49,086 nt of DNA from an uncultured Legionella sp. (GTDB lineage: Bacteria; Pseudomonadota; Gammaproteobacteria; Legionellales; Legionellaceae): contig NZ_CALMPD010000255.1 of the NCBI RefSeq assembly GCF_937871865.1, positions 1 through 49,086 on the forward strand. The letters run 5' to 3'. The notes beneath the pieces were generated by a model. That model saw only the letters and a list, made by a program, of their open reading frames with translations, had not been told where the DNA came from and ran no database searches. Of this stretch, positions 18,059 to 26,896 are shown one piece after another. The stretch's first letter is position 1. Each line of letters starts with the position of its first letter. The translations under genes were made by a program, and so were the position numbers.

Positions 18059-19309
18059 TTGAACCTTAGTCACAATCACTTATATAAATTTGTAAATGAT
18101 GAAACCGACTGCTTTGATCAAATACTTCAAGGCGACTTTTGCGCTCTTAGCTACCTAGATCTAAGTAATAATGGCTTTGGAACTCCAGTAAACAATAGTA
18201 ATAGGGCTAGTTTTCAATATAATTTTCAAGTGTTTACTCCTCATCGAACCACCTATTTATCTCTAGCGAATAATAAATTAATTTATGTAGACCCAAAGAC
18301 TTTGGCTGCAGGTTTTGATTGTTTACCCCCCAATTTAACCTATCTTGATTTAAGTAATAATTATATTCAGTATGATCTGCCCGATACACCGATATATAAT
18401 CCATACCAGGTAAAAAGTGCTTTCTCTCATTTGCCGGCATCACTTACTCATCTCGACTTTAAAGGCAATTTTCATCCTAAAACAACAGACGAGCAATTAA
18501 TTCCCTTCCTGAAAGAACTTCCTGAAACGCTGGAATCAATTACCATCTCCCCTGGAGGTACTATTGATTTAGCCGCATGGCATACTTTAGAGCACTTATT
18601 ATGTTTGGTCGAATCCGAGATACTGAACAAGGAGAAAATTGATAAATTTAGCTTTAATAAGAAAGAGTTACAAATTTCTGTGCAGCTCAATGAATATCGC
18701 TTAAATCAATTTATCGCACTCTTGGAAAAAATGAACACGCCATTATCCCTATTACTTTGTGGCTTTCTTTTGGAAGGACGTATTCCAAATCATGTAGAAG
18801 AAAAAGAGGATTTATCGACTTACATGGAAAAACGACTCCATGATGCGATCAGTTTTTATGAAAAAATATTAATACATCCCTCTAAAGAGGAACAAGTTAC
18901 TAAATGCATCAAACCTTTAGCTGAATTTTTATTGTGGGAAATTAAAACGGTATCAGACACGCCTTCAGTGATAAATCGCTTGAAAGCATACTGTATCTCG
19001 CCCGATGCAATTCTGGGTATCATTTATTCTTCAAATATTCTTGCGGATACTCATAAAAATCAAGCGCCAGCTCAGGTTACATTAACTAATGAAGCTCGCT
19101 TTTTTTCGAGTAACAAACGTTCTAATGCTTACAAAGAGGAACACGTGCCTAAAGCAAAGAGGATGAAGCGAGATACTGTGGAACAAATGGATGAAGAAAT
19201 ACCGTCAACTAAAAAATTATGTTCCTTTTTCCCTTTACCACAGGATGATGAACATATGGCAATGCAGTTAGAAGACCAGGATAATCCTGATGTACAGTAC
19301 TTTCTTTAG
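18059..19309 (+). pseudogene. C-terminal part of interrupted leucine-rich-repeat protein with Myc-like NLS
   Basis: This segment is in frame with the one before it. It has no ATG or ribosome site near its beginning; only a TTG at 18059 could start it. Repeats of the form YLxLxxN are visible: YLNLSHNHLY, YLDLSNNGFG, YLSLANNKLI, YLDLSNNYIQ and HLDFKGNFHP. A helical middle follows. Near the end PKAKRMKRD (19148-19174) closely resembles the monopartite nuclear signal of c-Myc (PAAKRVKLD). The tail is acidic. The design, repeats for host-protein binding, a nuclear signal and a polar C-terminus, suggests a nuclear-targeted effector that is now broken or truncated. The family is not identified. Confidence 0.6.
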
Positions 19310-19645
19310 CGCGTTAAAGTTTCGTGCCCCCATTTTATTTCTCGTATAAGTGCATCTTTACGAGCATTAGCGAAGCAATCCAAAAAGCTCATAATGCTAT
19401 CATTGTGATTATATAGTGAATGACAGGAATTTAAAGAAGAGTTGCCCCCAATACCAGGGCAACTTAAGATCCGTATATTATTTATAAAATGTTTGCTGTT
19501 TGAGGATCATTATTAGTTGGATAATATACGAAATTTTTTATGATATGGCTCATTTTGATAGATGTCTCTTGGGCATCATCACGAGTTTTTAAACCAAGCT
19601 TATCAATGCCTAGTATATGCATATAAATTATGGGGATTAAATAAT
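19310..19645. other. Intergenic region with a small hairpin
   Basis: Positions 19441-19463 form a 7-bp stem (GTTGCCC / GGGCAAC), possibly ending the leucine-rich-repeat transcript. Otherwise this gap shows nothing; the plus-strand open frame at 19562-19924 is antisense to the acyltransferase-like gene and is not supported. Confidence 0.45.
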
Positions 19646-20365
19646 TTATTCAGCAGTAGGCCTTACATTACCCAATTTAGTATATTCTTCAACAGTCTGA
19701 TTTACAAAGGTATTTCCATAGCCAATCCAGGCACCTTTTTTAATAGTAGTGCCAGGGCCAATATTGGTCGCCATACCAATAAACACATTATCTTCAATGA
19801 TTACTGGGGCAAGCAGCACGAGACTGCCGACATCGGAATGACAGGAAATCGTCATCTCGCTGCCCAGAGTTACATTTTTTCCTATGCTAATAAGAGGGTA
19901 ATCAACAAAATCGATATCAAATGAACTCATGATTTGAAAAGAAACCTTGGCTCCAAGTGCGCGCCAATAAAGAAATTTCAATACATTAAATGACTGCAAT
20001 AAAGAAATCAGACCTATGATTTTGGCAGCACGAGCAAGAGCAAAATGACAGAACCAGGCAACCATCATTTTATTTAATTCGCGCTTATAGCGCCCAGGCT
20101 TTAATCGAGGCAAACAAATTCGTATCAAGAAGATAATAGCAATAAAGGTAAAGAACAAAACAAAAGGTGCCAACGGTAAAACCACCCAGCTTGTTGCATA
20201 GCCATGGTAAATAAATAATCCAGTAATACTTAATGCAAAAACACTGGGCATCAAACTAAAAATAATGGAAATAAAATCAATAAACAGGAGATTACCAACG
20301 GTCATTTCTGCTTTTTTTCTTTTGGTATTTTTTTCTTTAGCTTTAGTACTCACGTTCTCTGTCAT
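19646..20365 (-). CDS. Membrane protein with left-handed beta-helix (hexapeptide repeat) domain
   Basis: A 239-residue protein with two hydrophobic segments in the N-terminal half (about 25-80) and a C-terminal hexapeptide-repeat domain: ISIGKNVTLGSEMTI, APVIIEDNVFIGMATNIGPGTTIKKGAWIGYGNTF. Such beta-helices are acyl- or acetyltransferase scaffolds. The order of membrane helices followed by hexapeptides resembles the C-terminal region of Pls/PosA-type peptide synthetases, here standing alone; this comparison is from memory. The ATG at 20365 is preferred over a TTG ten codons upstream; AAGGA lies about ten bases before it. Substrate is unknown; a cell-envelope role is inferred. Confidence 0.6.
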   Translation of the reverse strand: MTENVSTKAKEKNTKRKKAEMTVGNLLFIDFISIIFSLMPSVFALSITGLFIYHGYATSWVVLPLAPFVLFFTFIAIIFLIRICLPRLKPGRYKRELNKMMVAWFCHFALARAAKIIGLISLLQSFNVLKFLYWRALGAKVSFQIMSSFDIDFVDYPLISIGKNVTLGSEMTISCHSDVGSLVLLAPVIIEDNVFIGMATNIGPGTTIKKGAWIGYGNTFVNQTVEEYTKLGNVRPTAE

Positions 20366-20716
20366 GTTGGAGCTATCCTTAAAAACAAAAGACAAATAAT
20401 GTTGTTATAAATGGTATCAAATTTATAGATATCTAACAAAGCAACCCGTAATGACCCCAAGATTTTCGCCATCATGATGTATTATTGCCCACCAAAAAAG
20501 TCCAAATAAATGAAATACATGGATATATGCATACTTATCATATGGCGCATGGCTTTTCTAGACCAATTACATTGGCTGCTCATTTCATCTTTAGACGCAA
20601 AATATAAAGAAGCAGCTCTTTTTTAGTTTCTCTTTAATTATTAATTGATTAATATGTGAGCTATCTGGCATTATTTGATGCTCAATAATTTTTTAATGTT
20701 ATAGGTATCATTCATA
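20366..20716. other. Divergent intergenic region
   Basis: AT-rich promoter region for two divergent genes. A 35-codon frame (20519-20626) exists but has no ribosome site. No clear promoter hexamers or repeats are seen. Confidence 0.45.
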
Positions 20717-21751
20717 ATGAACGAATTTAATCCCTCACATTATATTAAACAAGCGGAAGATCAACGATTCCAATCTATGTTTCCTATTGTTTACGAGCAT
20801 CATACATTAAAAGGGAAACAACTGATTATTCAATATCTAAACAATAAATACATGGCGAATATTTCACAGTTACTTTATGAAGATGACCATCTTCCAATCC
20901 CTCTTGTAGAGTTTCAGAAAGAGCCAAAGCATTATTTATTTAATGTTTTCGATGTAAGAAATAAATCTGAAAATTATAGACATGCCTTTATTATTGAAGC
21001 TCGTGGAAAACACGTTGTATTGATGGTTTATATAAGAGAAGGGGCTAATGAAAGAATTTTCTATAGTGATTCTGCGCCAATGTCATTTTCCAATGAAGAA
21101 ATTGCAAGGGAGCTCAATGACACAACAGAAATAAAGGTTTTATTTCATGAAGGTACCAGGCAAGCAAGCCCTGTTGGATGTTTTACTGATGCTTTGGTTT
21201 ATGGCCGTGATACAACTGGAGTTAACCAATCTGGCCAATTTTTAATACCAAACTTAATTAGTTTATTAGAACAACGCGAAGAAACAATTACATCCGGATA
21301 CAGTAGAATTAAATTACCAAATGAACTGTTAAAAACCTCACAAATATCTTTGTTTTTTAATTCTCACAAAAATGAAGACAAATTAGAAAAATTTTCTGGC
21401 GATTTAAATTTAGATGAGTTTAGGGACAAATATAGTAAAGAAGTCCTGATGAAGAATGAAACCACTAAAAGGATATCCACCTATCTTAATGAAAAATCAT
21501 CAAAATATAGTAAAATTATCCAAATTCAATTTTATATCAATGAAATGGAAGAAAATTTAGGACGTGTTTTATCTTCGAGTGAAAAAAGCGATTTTGTTAA
21601 TCAAGCAAAAAACGAATTAGAAACAGCACCAACGTTGCATCAATTTTCAGAAAAATTCTTAACATCACTCATATCCGAGTTCCCAGAAATTGAGATAACT
21701 AGTACCATTTCAGGGGTATCGCCAATGCAACTTTTAAGGCCAGGGGAATGA
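20717..21751 (+). CDS. Candidate clan CE (Ulp1/YopJ-like) cysteine hydrolase or acetyltransferase, putative effector
   Basis: A 344-residue protein with no signal peptide and no name that I recognise. Between residues 87 and 158 it shows the layout of clan CE enzymes: H89 in YRHAFIIEA, D118 in IFYSDSAP and, after a gap, Q149 and C155 in RQASPVGCFTDAL. The six-residue step from Gln to Cys equals that in Ulp1-type enzymes (Q-x5-C), and the YSDS motif mirrors the yDS that follows the central strand. Members remove ubiquitin-like proteins or transfer acetyl groups in host cells. The C-terminal half (200-344) is helical and charged. This is motif reading by eye; the family match is not verified. 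Confidence 0.5.
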   Translation: MNEFNPSHYIKQAEDQRFQSMFPIVYEHHTLKGKQLIIQYLNNKYMANISQLLYEDDHLPIPLVEFQKEPKHYLFNVFDVRNKSENYRHAFIIEARGKHVVLMVYIREGANERIFYSDSAPMSFSNEEIARELNDTTEIKVLFHEGTRQASPVGCFTDALVYGRDTTGVNQSGQFLIPNLISLLEQREETITSGYSRIKLPNELLKTSQISLFFNSHKNEDKLEKFSGDLNLDEFRDKYSKEVLMKNETTKRISTYLNEKSSKYSKIIQIQFYINEMEENLGRVLSSSEKSDFVNQAKNELETAPTLHQFSEKFLTSLISEFPEIEITSTISGVSPMQLLRPGE

Positions 21752-21985
21752 ATTTCGGAAAGAAGCGAGGCATTGTAAAAAATAATGCTGTTAGCGATAA
21801 ACCGAGCGCATTCATTATTAAAGATTAGAGGAAGTGTTCGTTCTGAATTTCATAAAGAATCTGTTGCATTTTGCAAGCGGAGCTAATCAGATAAAGAAAA
21901 ACACTCGCCCGTGCCCCCGATATGATAGATGTCGGGGAATCACCTATTGTTAAAACCCATAATGAATCAGATATGAAGATAAGCT

Positions 21986-22954
21986 TCATGTGTTCCATCG
22001 TGTAGCGGCCCATTGCTTTTGCTGTTCTTGCGATAGGAATGTCCAGGCAACAATTCGGCTTGTTTTATTTCCTTGCTCCATGGGAATGGTTTTTATTTCC
22101 ACACAAGATGCTTGGTTTAATTCCTTATAAACACGTTCAAGATTGGTTTGTTTCGATATTAAAGTAGAAAACCAGAAACAAGAATTGGAAAATTGTTTGC
22201 TTTGCGCAATCATCCGTCGCACGAATCCGATCTCGCCTCCGTTACACCATAATTCATTATGTTGTCCTCCAAAATTCAATGTCGGTCGGTGATTTTTATT
22301 CCCGGTCAAATTAGTTAATTTGCGTTGCGTGCCTGCTCGTGCTTGAGTTTCAGATGTGTGAAACGGAGGATTGCATAAGGTAAGATCGATAAATTCATTA
22401 GGCTGAATAATTCCTTGGAACACGTCGTTGGGATTTTTTTGTAATCTAAGTTTAATTGCCCCGGTTAACGCAGAGTTCATTGTAATTATTTTATTTGCCG
22501 ATTTAATAGCAACAGAATCGATGTCTGCCCCAATGAATGACCACCCAAACTCATGAACACCAATAATTGGATAGATGCAATTAGCCCCTACTCCAATATC
22601 CAGGCAATTGATCTTGCCCCCTCTAGGTATCATTCCCTGATTACAAGTACCTAACAAATCGGCTATATAATGGATGTAGTCTGCTCTGCCCGGGATAGGC
22701 GGGCATAAATAATTATTAGGAATGTCCCAATGAGCTATACCATAATAGTGCTTGAGAAGCGCTCTATTGAGCATGAGCACTGCTTCAGGATTGAAAAAAT
22801 CAATGCTGAGTTCATTGTAAGGATTTAATGTAACGAACGGAGCTAACATGGGACAGCTTTTAATAAGCAATTTGAAATCATAACGACCACCATGCTTATT
22901 TCGCGGATGCAATTTAGAGGAAACTTTGCGAGGTACTTTTTTATTCTTAGTCAT
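21986..22954 (-). CDS. rlmF: 23S rRNA (adenine-1618-N6)-methyltransferase
   Basis: A 322-residue RlmF. It methylates N6 of A1618 of 23S rRNA with S-adenosylmethionine. The SAM-binding motif I is CLDIGVGANC (117-126), and the N6-adenine motif IV is NPPF (195-198) in LTLCNPPFHTSE. The N-terminal KLHPRNKHGGRYDF and NPYNELSIDFF are family hallmarks. Length is typical. The ATG at 22954 has a weak ribosome site (TAGAG). It is divergent from greB and ends in the gap after the clan CE-like gene. Confidence 0.93.
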   Translation of the reverse strand: MTKNKKVPRKVSSKLHPRNKHGGRYDFKLLIKSCPMLAPFVTLNPYNELSIDFFNPEAVLMLNRALLKHYYGIAHWDIPNNYLCPPIPGRADYIHYIADLLGTCNQGMIPRGGKINCLDIGVGANCIYPIIGVHEFGWSFIGADIDSVAIKSANKIITMNSALTGAIKLRLQKNPNDVFQGIIQPNEFIDLTLCNPPFHTSETQARAGTQRKLTNLTGNKNHRPTLNFGGQHNELWCNGGEIGFVRRMIAQSKQFSNSCFWFSTLISKQTNLERVYKELNQASCVEIKTIPMEQGNKTSRIVAWTFLSQEQQKQWAATRWNT

Positions 22955-23092
22955 TGCTCTAGTATAAACAGTTTTTGCTGTGAAAAAAATGGGCTAAATT
23001 CCTCGCTAATAAAAAGTTGGACTCCATAGTTGTTCTATAAAGAGTGATATAATTAAAGTAACATGGCATAACGACTATAATAAGAGTTTGTG

Positions 23093-23638
23093 ATGAGCAA
23101 AGCGTTTACTAAAGAAGATGATGAGTATGATGAACCAGAGCAGCCTGACTTAGTGTTGCCTGACATTAAAAATTTTATGACCCCAGTTGGTTTCGCTATG
23201 TTGCAAACTGAATTACGTGATTTAGTGAGTAATGAAAGACCTAAAATTGTGAAAGTAGTCAGTTGGGCAGCGGGTAATGGGGATCGCTCAGAAAATGGGG
23301 ATTACATTTATGGCAAAAAACGTTTACGTGAAATTGACAGGCGCATTCGTTATTTGATGAAACGATTGGAAAGCGCTGAAATAGTCGATCCGCAACGTCA
23401 AATAGGACTTACTCAAGTATTTTTTGGTGCCACTGTTCAATACGATAATGAAGATGGTGAATCTCATTCCGTCCAAATTGTAGGTATGGATGAAGCAGAT
23501 ATTAATGCAGGAAAAATAAGCTGGATATCCCCCTTGGCAAAAAGCTTATTGAAGGCCAGAGTTGGCGATAGTATTACATTACGAGTTGCTGATGGAGAAC
23601 ATCATTTAACAGTGACCAATATTTATTACGTCGTGTAA
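23093..23638 (+). CDS. greB: Transcription elongation factor GreB
   Basis: A 181-residue GreA/GreB factor, which enters the secondary channel of RNA polymerase and stimulates cleavage of backtracked transcripts. The N-terminal coiled coil contains the acidic tip NGDRSENGDYIYGKKRLREIDRRI, and the C-terminal FKBP-like domain contains ISPLAKSLLKARVGDSITL. The basic RRIRYLMKRLE and the VDP linker point to GreB, not GreA. A short acidic N-terminal extension (EDDEYDEPEQPD) precedes the usual start. The ATG at 23093 is preferred over the GTG one codon before. Confidence 0.93.
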   Translation: MSKAFTKEDDEYDEPEQPDLVLPDIKNFMTPVGFAMLQTELRDLVSNERPKIVKVVSWAAGNGDRSENGDYIYGKKRLREIDRRIRYLMKRLESAEIVDPQRQIGLTQVFFGATVQYDNEDGESHSVQIVGMDEADINAGKISWISPLAKSLLKARVGDSITLRVADGEHHLTVTNIYYVV

Positions 23639-23674
23639 TTTTATGCTGACAAAACCAACATGCATTATCCAATG

Positions 23675-23701
23675 GAATGTCGGGCGAAGCGCCCGACATT
23701 C
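23675..23701. terminator. Strong hairpin between greB and the Sel1-repeat gene
   Basis: A perfect 12-bp stem (GAATGTCGGGCG, loop AAG, CGCCCGACATTC) lies between convergent stops at 23638 and 23705, a likely bidirectional terminator. Confidence 0.65.
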
Positions 23702-23704
23702 TCA

Positions 23705-24835
23705 CTATTCGGCGTCAGCCTTATAATTATCCGAATATTGTTGACCTAACATTTTAGCTTTAATCAAATCATCCGCTGTAAGCGTTTTTTCAAGTTCGGC
23801 CAGATTTGGTGAGGCTTTTTCAAAACCATGATTTGCAGCAGCACTGAACCATGCATAAGCCATAATGGGATCTGCTGTAACACCAATTCCGTCTCTGTAA
23901 TACACCCCTAATTGATTCTGAGCTTTATTGTATCCCTGCTCAGCTGCTTTACGCATCCAAAGCACGGACTGCTCCAGATTTTTGCCAACACCATCGCCAT
24001 AAAAATACATATCGGCCAAATTATATTGAGCATTGGCGTTGCCCAAATCAGCACTTTTTTGGTACCAATATGCAGCTTTTTGCAAATCACTTCTGCCTAA
24101 CTTCCCAGCATCATATAAATAACCCAATTCCAATTGCGATTTTGCATGATTTTGTTCTGCCGCTTTTTCAAAATATTGTGATGCTTTATTAAAATCAACA
24201 GCAACCCCGTCACCTTGTTCGTACATCAAGCCCAGATTATATTGGGCGCTGGCATTACCCATATCAGCAGCTTTTGTGTACCAGATAATCGCTTCAGCCT
24301 TATCCTTTTTCACCCCTGTACCTGTATCATAATCATAGCCAATTGCCAAAGCTGCATTTGAATTCCCCAATTCAGCGGCTTTTTTATACCAAATCATCGC
24401 AGTTTCAGCATTTTGTGGCACGCCAGAGCCAGTATCATACATATAGCCTAAACCGTATTGACCATCGGGATTATTCTGATCTGCTGCTTTTTGATACCAG
24501 CTCAGTGCTTTTTTAAATCCTTCGGGAGTATTAAGGTACCAATAGAATCCGGCAAGAAGCACTTGGGCATCGACATTCCCTTGATTTGCTGAGGAAAGTA
24601 ATAATTGTTCTGTTTTGTCGGCGTTATAAGCTACACCCTGAGCATTATAATACATTTTACCCAGCAGATATTGAGCCTTAGCATCTCCCTTCTCTGCTTC
24701 AGGAGAAAGCAAAATAAATGCCTTTTCATATCGTTTCTCATTATAAGCTGCTTCCCCTTCCTGGGTCGTAGCGAATACTGAAGAACTCATTAATGTAACC
24801 AGTGAAAGCGATAAAATATATTTCTTCATGTCCAT
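23705..24835 (-). CDS. Exported Sel1-like repeat protein
   Basis: A 376-residue protein with a signal peptide (KKYILSLSLVTLMSSSVFA) followed by about eight Sel1-like repeats of 36 residues. Their A-x-Y-x-L-G-x-M-Y core is plain: AQYLLGKMYY, GQYGLGYMYD, AQYNLGLMYE, SQLELGYLYD, AQYNLADMYF and AQNQLGVYYR. Sel1 repeats are TPR-like scaffolds for protein binding. In Legionella, exported members such as LpnE and EnhC affect host entry or cell-wall integrity; this one is not clearly either. AAGG lies eight bases before the ATG at 24835, which decides against the ATG two codons later. Confidence 0.85.
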   Translation of the reverse strand: MDMKKYILSLSLVTLMSSSVFATTQEGEAAYNEKRYEKAFILLSPEAEKGDAKAQYLLGKMYYNAQGVAYNADKTEQLLLSSANQGNVDAQVLLAGFYWYLNTPEGFKKALSWYQKAADQNNPDGQYGLGYMYDTGSGVPQNAETAMIWYKKAAELGNSNAALAIGYDYDTGTGVKKDKAEAIIWYTKAADMGNASAQYNLGLMYEQGDGVAVDFNKASQYFEKAAEQNHAKSQLELGYLYDAGKLGRSDLQKAAYWYQKSADLGNANAQYNLADMYFYGDGVGKNLEQSVLWMRKAAEQGYNKAQNQLGVYYRDGIGVTADPIMAYAWFSAAANHGFEKASPNLAELEKTLTADDLIKAKMLGQQYSDNYKADAE

Positions 24836-25359
24836 GATGTAAACCTTATTTTAATTTGCTATCGATTTTAAGTATATGACATAATTTAAACATTGCATAA
24901 AACTAAAAATCAAATTGCTTATTTAAAGATAAGTTGTTCTTCTTAAACTATTAAATTGAATTTCAGCTTATTAATACTTTAGAATAAAAGAGTGAATAGG
25001 AGCATTGGAGATTGCTCAATAAATAAGACGTAATAACAAGAGCATCAGGCCAAAAATCATAGACTCATAGCCCAGATAGCGCCTTGTAGTACAAGGCATT
25101 CACGTATTACAACTTCGCCTAATACGGGCTACAAAATAAAACAGATGTAGCGCGGCACTGAGTGATCCAGGCATTTTGTCACACCCCACATGTTCTTTAT
25201 TAATTCATTATGTTCCTTGTTGTGTCGTTCCCGCCTGCGCGGTAACGACACAATTGAGGTCAGTTTGTTCAATAACATCCCCCCCTGTTGAGGAGTCCTC
25301 AGAGCACGGCGTAATATAGGAATTGTCTCAGACATGCCCTAGCATCAGATTCTGTGCAC
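24836..25359. other. Intergenic region with dispersed repeat
   Basis: Positions 24836-25060 are AT-rich and hold only the promoter of the Sel1 gene, which I cannot pin down. A short hairpin GCCTTGTA/GTACAAGGC lies near 25081-25097, and the dispersed repeat covers 25228-25310. No gene is seen. Confidence 0.5.
25228..25310. repeat. Dispersed repeat, copy 1
   Basis: The text starting TTCCCGCCTGCGCGG and continuing through ACGACACAATT and GGTCAGTTTGTTCAATA to TCCTCAGAGCAC recurs at 44637-44736 with few differences; the copies diverge only by an insertion in the second before TCCTCAGAGCAC. A short palindrome, GTCGTT(N)AACGAC, sits at the left end. It is intergenic and non-coding. Confidence 0.75.
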
Positions 25360-26892
25360 TCATAGCTCTGCAATAACCTGTTGAGAAATTAATTTAGGCT
25401 TGGTTTGGGCATGAGCATCGACTAATAACTCATTCATTGGCAACTGAAGCAGAATCATAGGAACTATCTCTCCTGTACCCACACCATGAGTATATGTTGG
25501 ACTGATTTCAACTAATTGCTGATGTAATTGTTCTACTATGGATTCAGGTATTTTGACAGTATCATCTGTTACCAAAACAATTCGATTTCCTGAATTGTTA
25601 CGGGCAAAATACCAATGAGGCGCCATAGTAAAATCTGTTGCCGATAACATCGCTTGCAACTCCTGGCCACTAACCGCACAAGTCTCCAGTTTTAATAGTT
25701 GCGTCTTGTAACAAAACACCAGCCTCGGAGCATTATTTAAATAACCGGTACACGTTACTATATCTTTTAATTGATAACGCACAAAACCCATCGCAGTGGT
25801 CAAAAACACTTCATATTTTTTACCGACTTCTAACTCCCAGCATTGAATTAAATTGCTTTTATCAATATCCAGGCCTTCTTCAATAAATTCCACTATATGA
25901 GCACCAGGATGCAAGATACCGCCAAGCACACCACCACTTTCTAAAGGAACGGTTAACCAACCTTCTGTAGCAGAATATGTTCCATCAACCAAGCTTATTT
26001 TATCACCCATACGTTTTTTTAATTGTTGCGCAGGATACTCACAAAGCCCAGAGGTCCAGCAACCGGCAAGTTCCAGTGATGGCCAGAGCTGATTAAAAGT
26101 AAGAGAAGAACTATTTGCCAGGCTCTTAAGGTAGACTAGTCGCTCTTTGCTTATTTTGATGGGCGGCAATCCTTCTGGAACTGGTTTTTCACCCGATAAA
26201 TAAGGAAGAAACTCATTAAATCGTCCGACACAGCGATCATAAAACGCATCAATGACCATAGGAGTCACAGCAAAAACTGCACTTAAATCACAAGCCAAGG
26301 CATACAAAGGAGACCATTGTTCATACACCTCGTCATTAGCAAAGACTTCATCAGGCATAGCATAAAAACGTTTGATGAACGCAGGCAAATTACGGTAGTT
26401 AAAATTACTGATCCAGCCCGACGGAATACCTGCTGGCGTGGTTTTATTAGTATTTACTGCAACTAAATACAACAATTCCTCTTTAAATAAATTTTTAAAG
26501 CGCTGTGTTAAAGTGTAAATATAAGGTGGCATCGTGCGTTGAAACTGCTTTTGGAAAGAAGCAGTGATGGGAAAAAATTTTCGCACCCCGGAAGTGCCCG
26601 AAGTCTCCGACCAAAATATCAGTTGCTCACCATTAAATGGCTGTATCTGCGAAGACAGTGCTGCTAATAAATCGGCTTGATACTCTTCATAAGTAGTAAT
26701 AGGAAAGTCGTCAAGTGCCAGGGATTGTTTGCCTTTAAGTAAAGGAGGCCAGTAAGTAGATTGCTGCATTAAAGGAAGAATTTCTTTTGTCCATAAACGG
26801 TCACGCGCTTTTTCCGGATTACAGGTATCAACAAGAAAGGACTTATACTTGCTCTTGGTCATCGCCGCAATCAATCTTCTTTTCCAATTCAT
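25360..26892 (-). CDS. GH3-family acyl-acid amido synthetase
   Basis: A 510-residue member of the GH3 superfamily of adenylating enzymes, best known from plants (JAR1, auxin conjugases), which join a carboxylic acid to an amino acid through an acyl-AMP. The P-loop-like FWSETSGTSGVRKFFP (93-108) is the classic GH3 motif, and VDGTYSATEGW and VRYQLKDIVTCTG match later adenylation motifs. Cytosolic. The ATG at 26892 follows CGGAG and lies four bases past the upstream stop; a TTG start at 26907 is less likely. As the last gene of a leftward three-gene operon in a fatty-acyl cluster, it may amidate the product. Its real acid and amine are unknown. Confidence 0.8.
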   Translation of the reverse strand: MNWKRRLIAAMTKSKYKSFLVDTCNPEKARDRLWTKEILPLMQQSTYWPPLLKGKQSLALDDFPITTYEEYQADLLAALSSQIQPFNGEQLIFWSETSGTSGVRKFFPITASFQKQFQRTMPPYIYTLTQRFKNLFKEELLYLVAVNTNKTTPAGIPSGWISNFNYRNLPAFIKRFYAMPDEVFANDEVYEQWSPLYALACDLSAVFAVTPMVIDAFYDRCVGRFNEFLPYLSGEKPVPEGLPPIKISKERLVYLKSLANSSSLTFNQLWPSLELAGCWTSGLCEYPAQQLKKRMGDKISLVDGTYSATEGWLTVPLESGGVLGGILHPGAHIVEFIEEGLDIDKSNLIQCWELEVGKKYEVFLTTAMGFVRYQLKDIVTCTGYLNNAPRLVFCYKTQLLKLETCAVSGQELQAMLSATDFTMAPHWYFARNNSGNRIVLVTDDTVKIPESIVEQLHQQLVEISPTYTHGVGTGEIVPMILLQLPMNELLVDAHAQTKPKLISQQVIAEL

Positions 26893-26896
26893 CCAT

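Noticed and set aside
19562..19924. 120-codon plus-strand open frame
   Set aside because: It is antisense to the hexapeptide-repeat gene, which has clear family motifs; the frame shows no ribosome site or domain.
20519..20626. 35-codon small open frame
   Set aside because: Starts with ATG but lacks a ribosome site and any recognisable feature; chance in AT-rich DNA.
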